From NCBI GenBank assembly GCA_011109175.1, contig RDEW01000038.1, positions 367,155 to 431,154 on the forward strand: DNA of 64,000 nucleotides. Direction: 5' to 3'. Position 1 is the stretch's first letter. Each line of letters opens with the position of its first letter. Origin of the DNA: Dicyema japonicum. Its lineage: Eukaryota > Dicyemida > Rhombozoa > Dicyemidae. The notes under the pieces were generated by a model, which saw only the letters and a list, made by a program, of their open reading frames with translations, searched no databases and was not told the origin of the DNA. Positions 23,307 to 34,909 of this stretch are shown piece by piece. Both the position numbers and the translations under genes were made by a program.

Positions 23307-23760
23307 GTGGTAGACAATATTAATCATCAACTACTTTACGCACTCCCCAATATCTTCCCGCCCATCATTAGAGCTTCTATGCAAACAATTTGTTCTACCG
23401 AGTATCGAAGACGCCTGTGCTACATGGATTCCATCGCTATCACGTCGGCACAGAACAAGCTGAAAGTTTTACAAAACCGATGTCTCAGAATATTATTGAG
23501 ATTGTCGAAAAAGACGTCCATTTTGTCACTACGGAGAGCACTAAACGTCTCCCCAATCATGGAATACCTTACTGAACCCCATCAATATGGCAAAGTCCCC
23601 TGACCATCCCCTCGGACTATATCTGGACGCTTTCCCGAGATACGAGAAGAAACCTTCCCCGTTGTGGAGATTAATCCAGAACTCCAAAACTAACCGCAGG
23701 AAAAGGACTGTTATGGACACCGGGATCACTTAATTAGACATAACTCTTATCCTCTTTCTC
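23307..23760 (+). mobile_element. Family A/B non-LTR retrotransposon, 3' fragment
   Basis: Encodes an RT-thumb fragment (AQNKLKVLQNRCLRILLRLS) and ends with ACCGGGATCACTTAATTAGA followed by CTCTTATCCTCTTTCTCGTG. The same 3' sequence occurs inverted at 37205-37270 and 40095-40310. Strongly 5' truncated. Confidence 0.7.
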
Positions 23761-24389
23761 GTGATGTCTTGGTTAATAAAGTAAATTAAAATCAAGTACA
23801 AACAAGGAAACACGCCTAAGGTGTGATCGTCACGTGACTCCAGGAGATACCAATTTTGGAATTGAGAATCATTTGTTGACAGTGGCGTCAGCTTTTGTAA
23901 ATTTCCGTCACACGTGACATAGCCACGTCACAGGTTGACAATCAGTCATTTCTGTCTGATTATCAATTTACAAATTCTCAGAAAATTCTGATTTCAAAAC
24001 CACAATGCCTATATAAGTTTTCAGTACTACTCACTATATCTCAAAACACGTGGGAAATGAATAAATTCTCATCAATTTTATATTGGAAATTCCCATTTTA
24101 ACGTGTTGATGGGAAAAACTAAATTGCTCTCTGCAGCCAAAATAAAATATTTCCGTTGTCGGGGGATAGTCTTGATTTTCTCCTTTGGATGCAAGGGTGA
24201 CTACTAATAGATATTCTGATTTTAAGCCTTGTCCTTCATTTAGTGGCTAAATATATTATCTGACCCTAATACCGTGAAACAAGGTCGCATGAATAAACTT
24301 AATCTGCTTGAAATTTTCTTAAAACGACTGAAACCCAGGCTAATATAGAGATACCCAACGTCAAAGGGAGGACCAAATTTAAGTAATTC

Positions 24390-24435
24390 AGGTGGATTTG
24401 GCATCTCAAAATGGCGGTTTTATGAATCGAACAGT
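24390..24435 (+). repeat. Dispersed short repeat, copy 1
   Basis: GTAATTCAGGTGGATTTGGC followed by ATCTCAAAATGGCGGTTTTA, repeated with few changes at 26060-26105. Confidence 0.6.
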
Positions 24436-24684
24436 CCCTACCCGACTCCCTAATCAAGTTTGGTAGTGGAATAGCCGCCATCCCCGAATACCGCCGTCAA
24501 ACGTCAAAGGAAGGGCCAAATTTGACATGAAGGCAGTACTAAATGTCAAGCCCAGTGAAAGCACAAAACCCTAACCGCAGGAAAATAGAGTTGTGTGAAT
24601 TATCACAAGACAGTTAGGATTAATGGTGACATTAAAAAAGCAACTAAGAAATAATTGTTAATGAAAGATGTCATTCAGCATCTT

Positions 24685-25435
24685 CTAAATAGAGGACTGG
24701 TTGGCGGAACTGTTGTTCATAATAGTCTGAGCTTTTCTGACTACACTCTGAGCCATCTGCCTAACACGTTGAATCTTCTTCTCCACTTCCTCCCGTTGAA
24801 ACTCAATAAACTCAGTGCTATCTCGAAGGATCTTCAACCTTGTGGCTTTTTCGACTTCTTTAGTACGTGGAACAGCCAATCTGAGTTTCTCCATAAGGTT
24901 TGTTATGGCCCTTCTTCGTTGCTGCTCCTTGACGTTGTGGTCTGAACGACGCTCAACTTCTGTGCTGTAAAAGTCGCCACAAACACCCAGATCGTCATAA
25001 AAGTTCATCTTAATGTCTGGTTGAGTCTCAAGAAGCATAGTCTTTCGACCAGAGGGTAGTTGACTGGACAGGGTAAGTTTCTCGGCGGCTAAACATAAGT
25101 CAAATTCAAATAAATTAAATGATAAATTGAGCATAAAATGTACCTGAGGGAGACATTTTGGTATTAATGTTCTTGGTGGGTATTATTATGGGTTTCAGGT
25201 CCTCACATTTGAACTTTTTAGAGGGCTGAAGGGTGAAATCATCATTGGACATAGTAGAGAAGCCGAATGGGGGACTGTACATATCGTCGAACAGACCATT
25301 AAATTCATTAAAGGAATAATTAGGCCACTCATATTCATAATTATTAAAGTCTAGAGTAGGCTCTGTCTTCAAAAAGTCTGGTTCCAACAATTGGCCGTGA
25401 ACATCCAAGGCACTATCGAAATCCCAGACTGACAT
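24685..25435 (-). CDS. Myc-like bHLH-leucine zipper transcription factor
   Basis: Two exons joined across a 55-nt GT...AG intron (25143-25089) give 231 residues from ATG 25435. The C-terminal bHLH occupies about residues 144-191: RRSDHNVKEQQRRR is the basic region, with His148, Glu152 and Arg156 in the H-E-R arrangement that reads CACGTG E-boxes. NLMEKLRLAVP is helix 1, and EKATRLKILRDSTEFI is helix 2 (compare EKAPKVVILKKATAYI in Myc). A weak coiled coil follows (EEVEKKIQRVRQMAQ). The acidic N-terminus (EPDFLKTEPTLDFNNYEYEW, FDDMYSPPFGF) resembles a transactivation domain with a Myc-box-like patch. Myc proteins dimerise with Max; no Max is seen in this window. At 231 residues it is about half vertebrate Myc length. 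It could instead be another E-box bHLHZip, but HNV-E--RR and EKA favour Myc. Confidence 0.7.
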
Positions 25436-26765
25436 ATGTAAATTGCAAACGCAAACCAGATAGCGCAAAAAACGCTTTAAATACGAAAATTTTCCGCTCT
25501 TCTGACGTCAACATATCAAACGGTGGTGATACCGTCTGCCAAAATCAGCAGATTGTTGGACAATCGATCTCCAAAGTGATTAGTTGTACTCCAGAATATC
25601 TGTCTAACCGCCAAGTTAGCTGTGGTTAGAACTTTAAGATTCGATGGAGTTCCCGCCAAAACATTCTTTGATGGTTGGATTATTTTAATCTTTTGGCTCA
25701 AAATTAATCTTTTTAATTACTTGTGTTTAATAGCAGTCGTTACTTGGCAATTGTGAGATTTTTATCAAAGCAATTAGTTTTAGCATTTAAAGTTATGTGC
25801 GGTTAAATTCTTTCACTCAGACTATTTAAATATTTCGGCACAAAACAATTATTATTTTTCTATAACCGAAAAATAATTTTTCAACCCTTAAATTATTAAT
25901 TTACCATGGGGATAATATTTCACTTTTTTGTTGATTAAAGGGCATGATGCTGTCATCCTTCGTGGATTGGCTTACGTCAAAGAGCCTTACAAACCGCACT
26001 TTTGTGTGTAAAGCCTTGAAGTTTCCGAAATGAAAGCCATTACCGACTCAATTCGACTTTGGTAATTCAAGTGGATTTGATGTCTCAAACTGGCGGTTTT
26101 TACCAACCTTGGTAGTTAAGGGTGATACATGGCTGACGTCCTGATCTTATATCAAACTGGAAGAGCAATAGAGTTTGATTATTCACTTTTTCCAATTTAT
26201 GCTAATCACTTCCTCAAGTTATGTAAGATCTTAATTAGCACTTTAAAATAATTCTGACGAGGCTTGAAATGAGATTGAATTATCACTAAATAATTATAAT
26301 TTATCAACTAAATGCTAATAACTAATGAAAATTTATTAATAATTTTAAGTGATTTTCTTGATTAAAATATTTTTCCATTTGTCTCAAAAGACCCATTTAC
26401 AATTTTGAAGACCAAAAGTATTATAAATTTATTAAAACATGGCGTGTCTAGAATTTGATAGCCTCTTGTTTGTTTCCTTTACTTACAATCACTGGGAACT
26501 TACCTTTTTTTCTTCTGCTAAGATCCCAAAAGAGTTCTAATCTCCTCAATCGGGTCGGTGTGAGCTGATTAGGCGACTGAATCTGAATTTTTGGTCAAAT
26601 TGGATCGTCTTAAAATAATTTCTGGTCATTCAATCGATCCCTTATGTTTGTAGCGGAAATTGTTGCTGTCATTGAGATCTTTAAAAAAGATCTGACAATA
26701 GGTCCCACTAGAGACAATAATTACTTTTGACAATTATTCATACTGTTGATTCAATTGCTCATCAA
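25436..26765. other. Intergenic upstream of the Myc-like gene
   Basis: A TATTTAAAG sequence on the minus strand about 40 bp upstream of ATG 25435 could be a core promoter element. An open frame at 25516-25701 (-) has no recognisable domain. 26060-26105 is the second copy of the short dispersed repeat at 24390-24435. Confidence 0.4.
26060..26105 (+). repeat. Dispersed short repeat, copy 2
   Basis: GTAATTCAAGTGGATTTGAT followed by GTCTCAAACTGGCGGTTTTT, matching 24390-24435 in direct orientation. Confidence 0.6.
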
Positions 26766-26770
26766 AATTT

Positions 26771-27075
26771 GTCTTACTCATAGCTTGAGACACCAGTCAT
26801 TTATATGCTTACAAAGTAATTATAGAGGGCCATTAAAATGGTCTCCCAATCACTTATGTGCTTACATGGGAATTATAGTGGGTCATTAAAACTAGTCTCC
26901 CCCATAGTTTGAAATAACAGTCATTTATGCACTTATATAGGAATTATAAGGGGTGATTAAACTGGTCTCTGTAATAGCTTAAGACAGTCAATTAATCATA
27001 AATGACTCTGAAGACTCGTCTTGTTCATGTAAGAATTATAGGGATCATTAAAGTCATTATCTTATCTCAAGCACC
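26771..27075 (+). repeat. Imperfect tandem repeat, 53-70 bp units
   Basis: Units begin near 26771, 26841, 26895, 26965 and 27018 with GTCTC/GTCTT. They carry AGCTTGAGACA, CAGTCATTTATGC, CTTACATAGGAATTATAG and GGTCATTAAAACT. The shorter units lack part of the first block. Noncoding. Confidence 0.7.
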
Positions 27076-27079
27076 CAAT

Positions 27080-28460
27080 CTATTAAACTCCTTAGGATAT
27101 TGAGTGTAGTTTACTGAGTGAAATATAAGAGGCAAAGAACAATAGTGTTATCACAATGAAAATAATACGTGTTAGTGATTGCTGTGATATTGATTAATCA
27201 GACTGAAATATAATTAATAATCACCGATCAAATGGTTGGTCTCTAACATAAATTACAATTAAATGACTCTTAGAACAATTGAGTTTCTCTTAACTGGATT
27301 TTCATACGACGCCTAGAAATTATGAGAATTTTTTACTTTTATTTATCAAAGTATCCCAATCCCGATATTATTGAACAATTAAACAGAAGTTTTATGAACA
27401 CTTCCTTCTCTGATTTCCTGGGGCTTGACCGCGGGGATCGGAAGAGACCTGATGGGAGACATGGAAAGGGTATGAGGTGTGTGGAAGATCTCTCTTGGCT
27501 TACTCATTCTGACTCACCAAATTCCCAGTCTGCCGAACGGAAAAAACTAAAGAAGTAATCACCACCAATCACTTCGAAAACTCTAGAACGATTGGAAGAA
27601 TTATTAAGGGGGTCATCAATTAAATTGGAAATACGACGCGACTCAGAGAGAGAACGGAGATGTTTTCATGACTCCTTGATGAAGAAAACAAAGAACGAGT
27701 CAAAATGGAAGACTCAGTTAACTGAAAAATATTTGGTCACTTCAGAGAGATAAACCCAGAGAGAACAAAAAGCTCGAAATCTCGGAGTCAAAGACAATAC
27801 TCTGCAGATAATTGAATTAAAGACTATTCTATCGAAGGCTTGATTCCTCTATGTGCATCACTCGTGTTGAAGACAGTGACGAGGGGGAGTGCTTGCGATA
27901 TTAATCCAATGGTGGAAAAAGACAATGCAAGGCATGTTAAAAGGGTCACTGGTGAAATTTCAGATGAATTCCTAGGATTTATTGATTCTCTCCCAAACTT
28001 TTCACTGTGTTAATGAACAGATCTCTCAATATGCTGAAGTGTTCCGGATTACCTCTAAGGACTTATATAAATTTTAGGTCAATCACACGCACTTCCCCAT
28101 ATCTGGGAGAATTCATTGACCATGCCAATTTTAAAGGCAGCATAACCGAATGATGACCCATCTTATCGCACTTTCGACATAACGCATGTTATCCTGTTCT
28201 AACGCGAATCTCCCTTGCTTTGGCAATCCCGCGTTCCAGTATGGTTTTAGAGCAGGTCATCTACCACGATTCAAATGACTCTCCAGATTTGACTATTTGT
28301 TCTGGTTGAATTTTTCGTGTCAAAGAAAACATTTTGGAAGGTGATATGATGGCAAAACTCTCAGTCCATTGAGGATTAAAAAGACGTTTTCTATCGGTTA
28401 CTTATTTTCTTATTTATAGACATAATTGAAGAGCTACAAACAGAATTTATGATTAAGCGA
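27080..28460. other. Intergenic, no gene recognised
   Basis: AT-rich to 27300, then a more balanced stretch. The frame at 27322-27558 starts with ATG but has no family features. Possibly decayed LINE, without a diagnostic motif. Confidence 0.35.
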
Positions 28461-28464
28461 GTTA

Positions 28465-28680
28465 GGTTAGTTAAGTAACCCCCTCACTAACTTGTAGGAT
28501 GCCAGCAGCTATTAAATAGGACGCAGCATATGTTGGTCACTCCCATAGATCGGTCAGTCCCGGAATTGTAGACAAACGTTGTGCTAATTTATGACATTCA
28601 AATAGGCATTTTGTTGTCAACACGTAGAGGTTGAAAGGGACAGAGGATATCGTATGTTGATAGATAGGGGTGGTGCCCAC
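28465..28680 (-). repeat. Family B LINE 3'-region copy
   Basis: TTAGTTAAGTAACCCCCTCA and the following 190 bp (ACTAACTTGTAGGATGCC, ATGTTGGTCACTCCCATAGA, TAGATAGGGGTGGTGCCCAC) match 58498-58720, which is the 3' part of the long minus-strand family B element. Same orientation as that copy. Confidence 0.75.
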
Positions 28681-28689
28681 CTTTTCAAC

Positions 28690-29207
28690 GATTAAGATTT
28701 TTAATAATAATAACACCAGAGACGAGGTGTCGTCACCACTTCTATTGCACTATGTCTTATTCGTATTCCTTACCGATTTCTCCGTTCACTCTGGGATCTT
28801 TCAATTGCAGAGGACTTGTTCAACCTTACAAGAAACACCAACTAGTATGCGATCTAACTAAATATGACGTCTCTGTCTGCTGTCTACAAGAGACAAAAAT
28901 GACCGTACAATGTACAGAACTGTTTGGAAAATTCTATCTTTTTATCCTCCCGTCGGCCTGCCAACATTATGGTCTCGGATTTGCAGTCCATCAGAACCTG
29001 ATTCACTACGTTACAAGGGGGTGGACAACATCTTATATTATAATGGAAATGGCGGACGACCTGGACTACCTAAGAGAACTAGTGCGCAACAGAAGATCAT
29101 GGTCGAAGCTAACAGAGAAGATGGTTTGGAATACGGCACAAGGGAAACTTAACTAATTTTATGTTTTCTCGGGAGTGCTTTTTAATAATAATAACACCAG
29201 AGACCAC
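28690..29207 (+). mobile_element. Family C internally deleted copy, flanked by a TAA-containing duplication
   Basis: TTTTTAATAATAATAACACC followed by AGAGAC occurs at both ends (about 28690-28715 and 29180-29206). Between them, 28752-29156 encodes an endonuclease N-terminus (LGSFNCRGLVQPY, DVSVCCLQETKMT) that jumps directly to ADDLDYLRELVRNRRSW, the extreme C-terminus of family C (compare GDDLDMLRNMATDR at 62600). The tail GTGCTTTTTAATAATAATA is the family C tail. The whole RT is therefore missing in one continuous frame. Confidence 0.65.
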
Positions 29208-29384
29208 GGTTACACGAACTGACTAATTACATGATCCTAGCATGCTTAGCAGGGACCTCACCTTGGCCTGATGCTCCTCCCTCGACCCCACACAAGCACG
29301 CATCGGTCGAGTGACTGGGTCTTCGCAGTCACGACGGTGCGTACCATGATTTATTCATATCAGGGCTTCAAGTCGAAATGGTGG

Positions 29385-31265
29385 CTAGAACTCTCCAGAA
29401 ATCCAGTGTTCCGTGATTTTGGAGGTTCTTTTCCGACTAGCCTCGATCTTCAAGATATTCGTCCAAGAAATAAATGGACCCCATATACCACATGCATAAG
29501 AGATGCATGATTCAATGAATTGTTTATAATAGTGCTCAAAACAGAATGCTTTTCGATCTTCCATAACCCTGTGAGGCATTTCAGAACATTAGTTTTCTTT
29601 TAGCGTTTTCAACATGGGGAGAGAATGACATATGCATGTCAAAAGTCACCCCAAGGATCCTTTGGGATTTTCTGAAAGGAATAGCTTCATCGTTTGCCTT
29701 CAGTTCAACAGTCTGTCATCCCAGTCTCTTGTCTGAACTAAATAGGGTTCTAAAACTTTTAGTAAGAAAGAAACTAGAGTAAACGGTTATATAGAGGCTG
29801 CCCTGACTGCGTGGCTATTCCCTCTCAGAATAGCGAGTGAGATTCCCTCAAATAGCCAGCAGCGCTCACAAGGGTCTCCTTTTCGTGCAGCAATTTGATT
29901 CCCTAGACGACTCAAGAATTCCAGGCGCAAAGGAACCAGAAGTCTCAACGGCGAGTAGAGCAAACAAAAAATCCTTGGGTAGGCAAGCTTCCATAAGGCT
30001 GGAATATAATTTTTGTTAATAGAGTAGTTGAACATTCTCGTTAATGCAGCGATTCTATAGTCGCCCAGATTCTTTAGTAGGATCATCGGGATCTTATCCG
30101 GTCCGTTATAATAGGTTGTTTTAATGGCTTTCAATGCATATCTCACGTCGTTTTCAGTGAAGTGAATCGTATCAGGGTCCTTTTTCGGTTTACTGAGATA
30201 TTTCGGGGATACATCCGACTTCTTATGGTCTTTATGGGATATTTTCACATAGTATTTTATTAGGTTGTTTAAGTCCTTTTGTCTGTGATCTACCGCAGAC
30301 GATCTTTTATCAGCTCTTGAGGCGTCTCAGATGGTCTTCCATATTTCAGTAGTGGGTCTATTTCTATTCAAAGAGGAGAACACATGCTTCCATCTTGATG
30401 TTTGTGCTTTTACCTCTCTGTTTTTTAGTTCATTGTTCAAAGCCTTCAGTAGTTAGTCCGTCAGACTTTTCAAGTTGGTTTCTTTCCTTGGTTAATGCCG
30501 ATTTGCCATATCCCCTGGTGTTTAGGTACAGATTGTAATCCAAGATAGTGCGGTTTACATAAGCGACTACTTTGTCCATGGAAGTAAAGCCTCCAGGTAC
30601 TGCAGTAGGTTGTCAGTAAGTGTACGATAAAGTCTCCAGTCTGCGCGTTTGTAGTTGAATTGTTCTGGGGACCTCCTCCTAGTTGACGTTTTTCTCTTGA
30701 TCTTCAAAAGGATGACATTTTGGTCACTTCTTGAGTTGTAAGTGACTGACCATGTCGATATTGCCGCCAGGCCGAAAGAACAAGAAGTTAGTTGGTATGA
30801 CTCCCTGAAGGGGGTTCTCGTATGTTTTGACGGGTCATTCATGACCGTGAAAGGTCCTGTCTGCGAAATTAGTACTTTTCCTCTCGAGTCGGACGGTTGA
30901 CTTGCCAGCCATCAAGGGTGTTTGGTGTTGATATCCCCGCCAATGATCACGTCGTTCAAGGAAGCCAAAGTAGATAAATTGGGCATATTGTAGTGCTTCG
31001 GGCAAGAACCAGGTGGGGGCACATAGACGTTCACAAATGTAATTTTTCCATTTGTTGTTTCAAGTGAGACTGCATTGACTTCAGTAACATCGTCGTCTCC
31101 AAAGATATTATCAACCATTGAAGTGATGTCCACACATTTAAGGTCTTTCCGATATAAAATGAGTAGACCACCATCCCTTCCTCTTCCGGTCAGTCCGTAT
31201 TGACTTGTATCCAGGGAACACCGGGGCACCACAATCCAAAGAATTACAGTACTTCTATGTTGCAA
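29385..31265 (-). mobile_element. Family A/B non-LTR retrotransposon, degenerate, with a nested RLE stub
   Basis: Minus-strand order: endonuclease at 31265-30912 (ITFVNVYVPPPGSC, NDVIIGGDINTKHP), then its end at 30842-30567 (SRSDQNVI in place of SDH). The start of the RT is at 30248-29930 (VRYALKAIKTTYYNGPDKIP), and an RT thumb follows (ILGVTFDMHMSF near 29650, YKQFIESCISYACGIWG near 29540). Several stops and frame breaks. The RT palm is missing where the RLE 3' stub sits at about 29806-29930. Confidence 0.7.
29806..29930 (-). mobile_element. RLE element 3' stub inside family A/B element
   Basis: Encodes LEFLSRLGNQIAARKGD, CERCWLFEGISLAILRGNSH on the minus strand, the C-terminus of the RLE protein of 12514-15435 (LEFLGRLGNRI ... 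RRWLFERISLAILRGNSH). It joins in frame to the RT fragment above, producing the 153-codon chimera at 29787-30248. Confidence 0.75.
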
Positions 31266-31367
31266 TTATGAGGGTGAAAAACTTGAACCCTTGATTATTG
31301 GGAAATATAATAAACCTCGCTGTTTCAAAAATTTCGATGTTGAAGATTCTGGTGTTTTATAAAAAAA

Positions 31368-31445
31368 GAAGTGAAGATCATTCCTTGGTTCTACGATTAG
31401 TTAATTTAACTGTTCTTTACTTAAATAAAGCCATTAGATATGGGG
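31368..31445 (+). repeat. SINE-1 3' tail fragment
   Basis: AAAAGAAGTGAAGATCATTC followed by CTTGGTTCTACGATTAGTTA and TTCTTTACTTAAATAAAG matches 47950-48020 within the full SINE-1. The tRNA-like head is absent. Confidence 0.75.
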
Positions 31446-32010
31446 ATCATAAAAATATTCAAAAACTATTACTCAAATTTTTATGTCTTCAGGACATCGA
31501 AAGTGATCTTAACGTCTTTCAAAACTAAACCTTCGAAATGCTGGTTTCAAAAAGTTGGAATGAAGTAATAGAAATTTCAATCACAGATTGTTGGAAACAA
31601 ATTGAAAAAAATCGTGATGTCTTAAATATTGATGATCGCCCAACTGATGAAATATTAACCGAAGCTGATGATGAAAAAACTATTGAATGCGACACTTTTA
31701 TCTATAATGGAGATATAGCTGAATACGAGGACGTGACAGAGAAACAAATTCTGGAAACTTTGAATACTCTAAAACAGAACATTTCCTGCATAACATTAAA
31801 GTCATTAAAAATACTACGAATACCGAATGACAGTAATGAGAATCCGAAATGGTTACAAAATTGGAGGGAAAATAACCGATTACTTTGTTAAAGAGCGACT
31901 TGATAGATATAAAATAAAATCTCTTATTTTTACATTTATATGGTTTAAAATAAAATATTTTAGAATAGAAAAAACAATAACCCCTGTTTTCGGGGCACCC
32001 CCGGTTACAC
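31446..32010 (+). mobile_element. pogo/Tigger C-terminal fragment
   Basis: Encodes IQKLLLKFLCLQDIESDLN, then SKSWNEVIEISITDCWKQIE and an acidic tail, matching the C-terminus of the Tigger at 49741-50051 (KKAWMEVKETTIINCWKKIE, acidic tail). A GC-rich stretch CCCCTGTTTTCGGGGCACCC at 31981 resembles the subterminal sequence of the other copies. Head and catalytic core are missing. Confidence 0.65.
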
Positions 32011-32040
32011 TCTACATGGATTTATGCAAAATATCATATA

Positions 32041-33960
32041 TACACTTCTCTCTCCTATTATCTATTCATGTCTGTTTTTTATGATGTACTACACCAAGAC
32101 ACCTCATGCAAAGGGTGCAGAGTATCCAATTCTCGCAAGTGCGGGATTCGATGTTCTGTATGTGTTGGTTACTACCACATAGGTTGTGAAAAACTATCCA
32201 AGAAAATTGCCCGATCACTTCCCTCGTGGTCGTGCCGGTCGTGCCGACTGGAACTCACTAAAATTGAACCTCATGATCATTTTGTGTCATCATCATCTGT
32301 ATCAGATCTTCTGGAAGCCATGTCTCCGGAGGATTTTCTGGTTTTATTATCAAACACGCGACAAAAGAAGATTATCCCTGTGAGGATCCCCAAGGCTTCC
32401 CGGATCTCAATTGCTTCTGCCTTTTTTTCTTGCATTGAGAAAGCTGTGTCCAATGGCTCGAAAAAAATTGGATGGTTCTTTTCTCTTTCCCTGTCCTGGC
32501 TATGGGGTTAGAGCGTAAGCCTGCCCCATCTTCTCGGAAACCCTCTCTATCCCATGTCCTGAAGAAGCGCGTGAGTGCCTTTATGGATTCATGGGAGTCC
32601 CTGGCTGAAGAATTATTTGTTTCCCCAGTTGATTACTTCCCAAAGTCCAATTCCAAACAATCCAGTATGGCTCCTGAGAGGCTTCGCTCTCGTGTCAGGA
32701 GGAAATTGATGGAGGGCGATCTTACTGCTGCAGTTCGAACTGTTTGTACGGATTCTGACCCAGTGAAAGCCACTCAGGAGACACTCTTTATATTGGGTCA
32801 GAAACATCCTCCATAACCAGAAGACTTTTGTAAACCTGTTCGTCCAGAACAATCTATGCATAATATTTCCACTTCAACCATTTACAACGCTCTTTGTTCT
32901 TTCCGAAGAAGTAGCAGTGGAGGAGTTGACGATCTCAAACCTGGCCATCTGTCAGACTTGGTGTTCCATTCTCTCGGCAGGCCTGGATCGCTATTCTTGG
33001 AGCGAACCCGGGATCTCGTAGCTCGCATGCTTTCCGGAAACGTTTCCGATTTTGGTCGGAATCTCCTCTTTTCGGCGAATCTAACGGGCCTTGGAAAGAA
33101 AGATGGTGGTATTCGCCCCATTGCAATTGGAAACGTATTTCGACGTTTATCCGCAAAAATGGCTTGTCGTATTGTTATCTCCCGAATTTCAGCCGAATTT
33201 TGTCCTTCGCAGCTTGGTGTCGGAATCCTGCCTCAAAACAGCCAGTTGTCACTCGACGGGGGCCTGGATGAACGCTTACCCATCTGCCGAAATTGGAAAC
33301 CTGTTGGATGATGAGGCTGTGAGAATAGCTACCTCGCTTCGTCTTGGTCTTAAATTGTGTGCCGAAAGAAAATGCCGCTGTGGACGTTGGATCGATCCTT
33401 TTGGTTATCATCCCTTGTCATGCAAGATGAGTGCGGGTCGTTTCCTCAGGCACTCCTGTCTTAACATGACATTAAAGAATTCCCTTGCCTCTGCTGGACA
33501 CCATTGCCTGTTAGAACCTGCTGGTCTTTCCCGAAACGATGGAAAACGCCCTGATGGGATGACGACTTTTCCATTCGCCAACGGACGAAACCTGATTTGG
33601 AACGCGACGTGTGTTGATACTTATTCCCCGTCTAATTTGGTTGCTTCTGCTTCAGACCCAGGACATGCTTAAAAGCAGGCCGAGGAACGAAAGAGGAGGA
33701 AGTACTAGAGAATTTCGGAGGAGTATCTTTTTGTTCCATTCGCGGTGGAAACGTCAGGAATCCTTGGCCCCCAAGCAGATGAGTTGGTTCGTAAGATCGG
33801 CTCCATGATTCAAGCTGTGACCAAGGATCCGCGAGAGACTGGTTGGTTCCGAGAACGTATCTCGTTGGCTATTGTTAGGGGAAATAGCATGGCCATTCAG
33901 ATGCCTTAATTTAATTTTTATTCATTTGATAATAAAATTTCTTCTAACTATAAAAAAAAA
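32041..33960 (+). mobile_element. RLE retrotransposon, copy 2, RT core deleted
   Basis: 32068-32511 encodes the N-terminal finger (CKGCRVS ... IRCSVCVGYYHIGC ... WSCRSC) and IPVRIPKASR. 32856-33230 begins the RT (SSSGGVDDLKPGHLSDL, GGIRPIAIGNVFRRLSAKMA, PSQLGVG). The sequence then jumps at about 33205-33250 to CHSTGAWMNAYPS, so the whole catalytic RT palm and thumb (about 1.3 kb relative to copy 1) are gone. The knuckle CRCGRWIDPFGYHPLSCKMS and RLE (NDGKRPDGMTTFPFANGR, WNATCVDT) follow. The catalytic WDVT aspartate reads Asn. It ends IVRGNSMAIQMP at 33909. Diverged clearly from copy 1, so it is a different subfamily. Confidence 0.8.
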
Positions 33961-34254
33961 TTTAAAAGAAGGTAATTAAACTTACATTAAACGTCAACAT
34001 CATTGACATCAAGGTCATTTAACCGATGAATATAATTTCATAGAGAACAGCTCCATATATCAATTAGATCTCTAATATATAACTTCACACTTTTTATGAA
34101 AATGAAATTTCGACCTCTTCTCGGGACAAGACCTTGTGATCTCTAACCTGCCCTTTAGGTATGTTTTAGTCAATTTAAATTTAATTGGACCGTTCTTTTA
34201 AATTTCCAAAGTCCCATGGGATACCTGTGTGGATAGCTTCTCTCTCAGACCTTG

Positions 34255-34870
34255 CTGTGACATTTATTATTATTAATAGCACTTTCGAAGAACCAAAAAT
34301 GTAATTTATTTAATTAAGGTTCCGCTTGTGCCGTATTTTTCTTTAGGTTATTTTTTTCCCACTATTCTCTTGACCAACTTCCTCCATCCTCCGCGGTTAC
34401 AGGCAGTTATTCCGAGCGTATCCAGATCATCTCCAGTTTTCAGCTTTCGTCCTACATTGGTCAGGTCCTTGTGTAGAATCTCTGGCAAAGTTATGCGAGG
34501 TCTTCCACGGAACGAGATATTCACTTCTGGGCAGAAATAGTTATCCATTGCTATTTTGGCAGGCGTCATCTGGCTCATTCGAAGGATGTGACCAAACAGA
34601 CGCCATCTTGATTCCAGGATATCCAGACTCGATGGTCTTGTATTACATACTTTGTATAGATTTTTGTTTGTAATTTTTTTCCGGCCAGTCGATGCCAAGC
34701 AACAGTCGGGGTTGCTTACGATGGAAGGCATCTAGTTTGTCCATTACCGCTTCTGAAACACCCCAGGTTGCAGCGTTGTACATTAGGACTGGTTTCACGA
34801 AGGCATTGTATAGTCTCACACGTAGTTGTGTGCTAATTTGTTTGCTGTGACATTTATTTATTTAATAACC
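34255..34870 (-). mobile_element. Family C non-LTR retrotransposon, 3' part
   Basis: 34731-34348 (-) encodes SSLDILESRWRLFGHILRMS, then TPAKIAMDNYF and SFRGRPRITLPEILHKDL, the family C C-terminus. The 3' tail, on the minus strand, ends GTGCTATTAATAATAATAAA. Upstream, around 34800, LVQPVLMYNAATWG-type RT thumb sequence is visible. Confidence 0.7.
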
Positions 34871-34909
34871 CCGAAAAGGGAACACCAAGAAAGAAGGAGT
34901 AAACCAACT

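Noticed and set aside
26771-27075. CRISPR-like array
   Set aside because: Repeats are imperfect, unevenly spaced, lack distinct spacers, and the genome is plainly eukaryotic.
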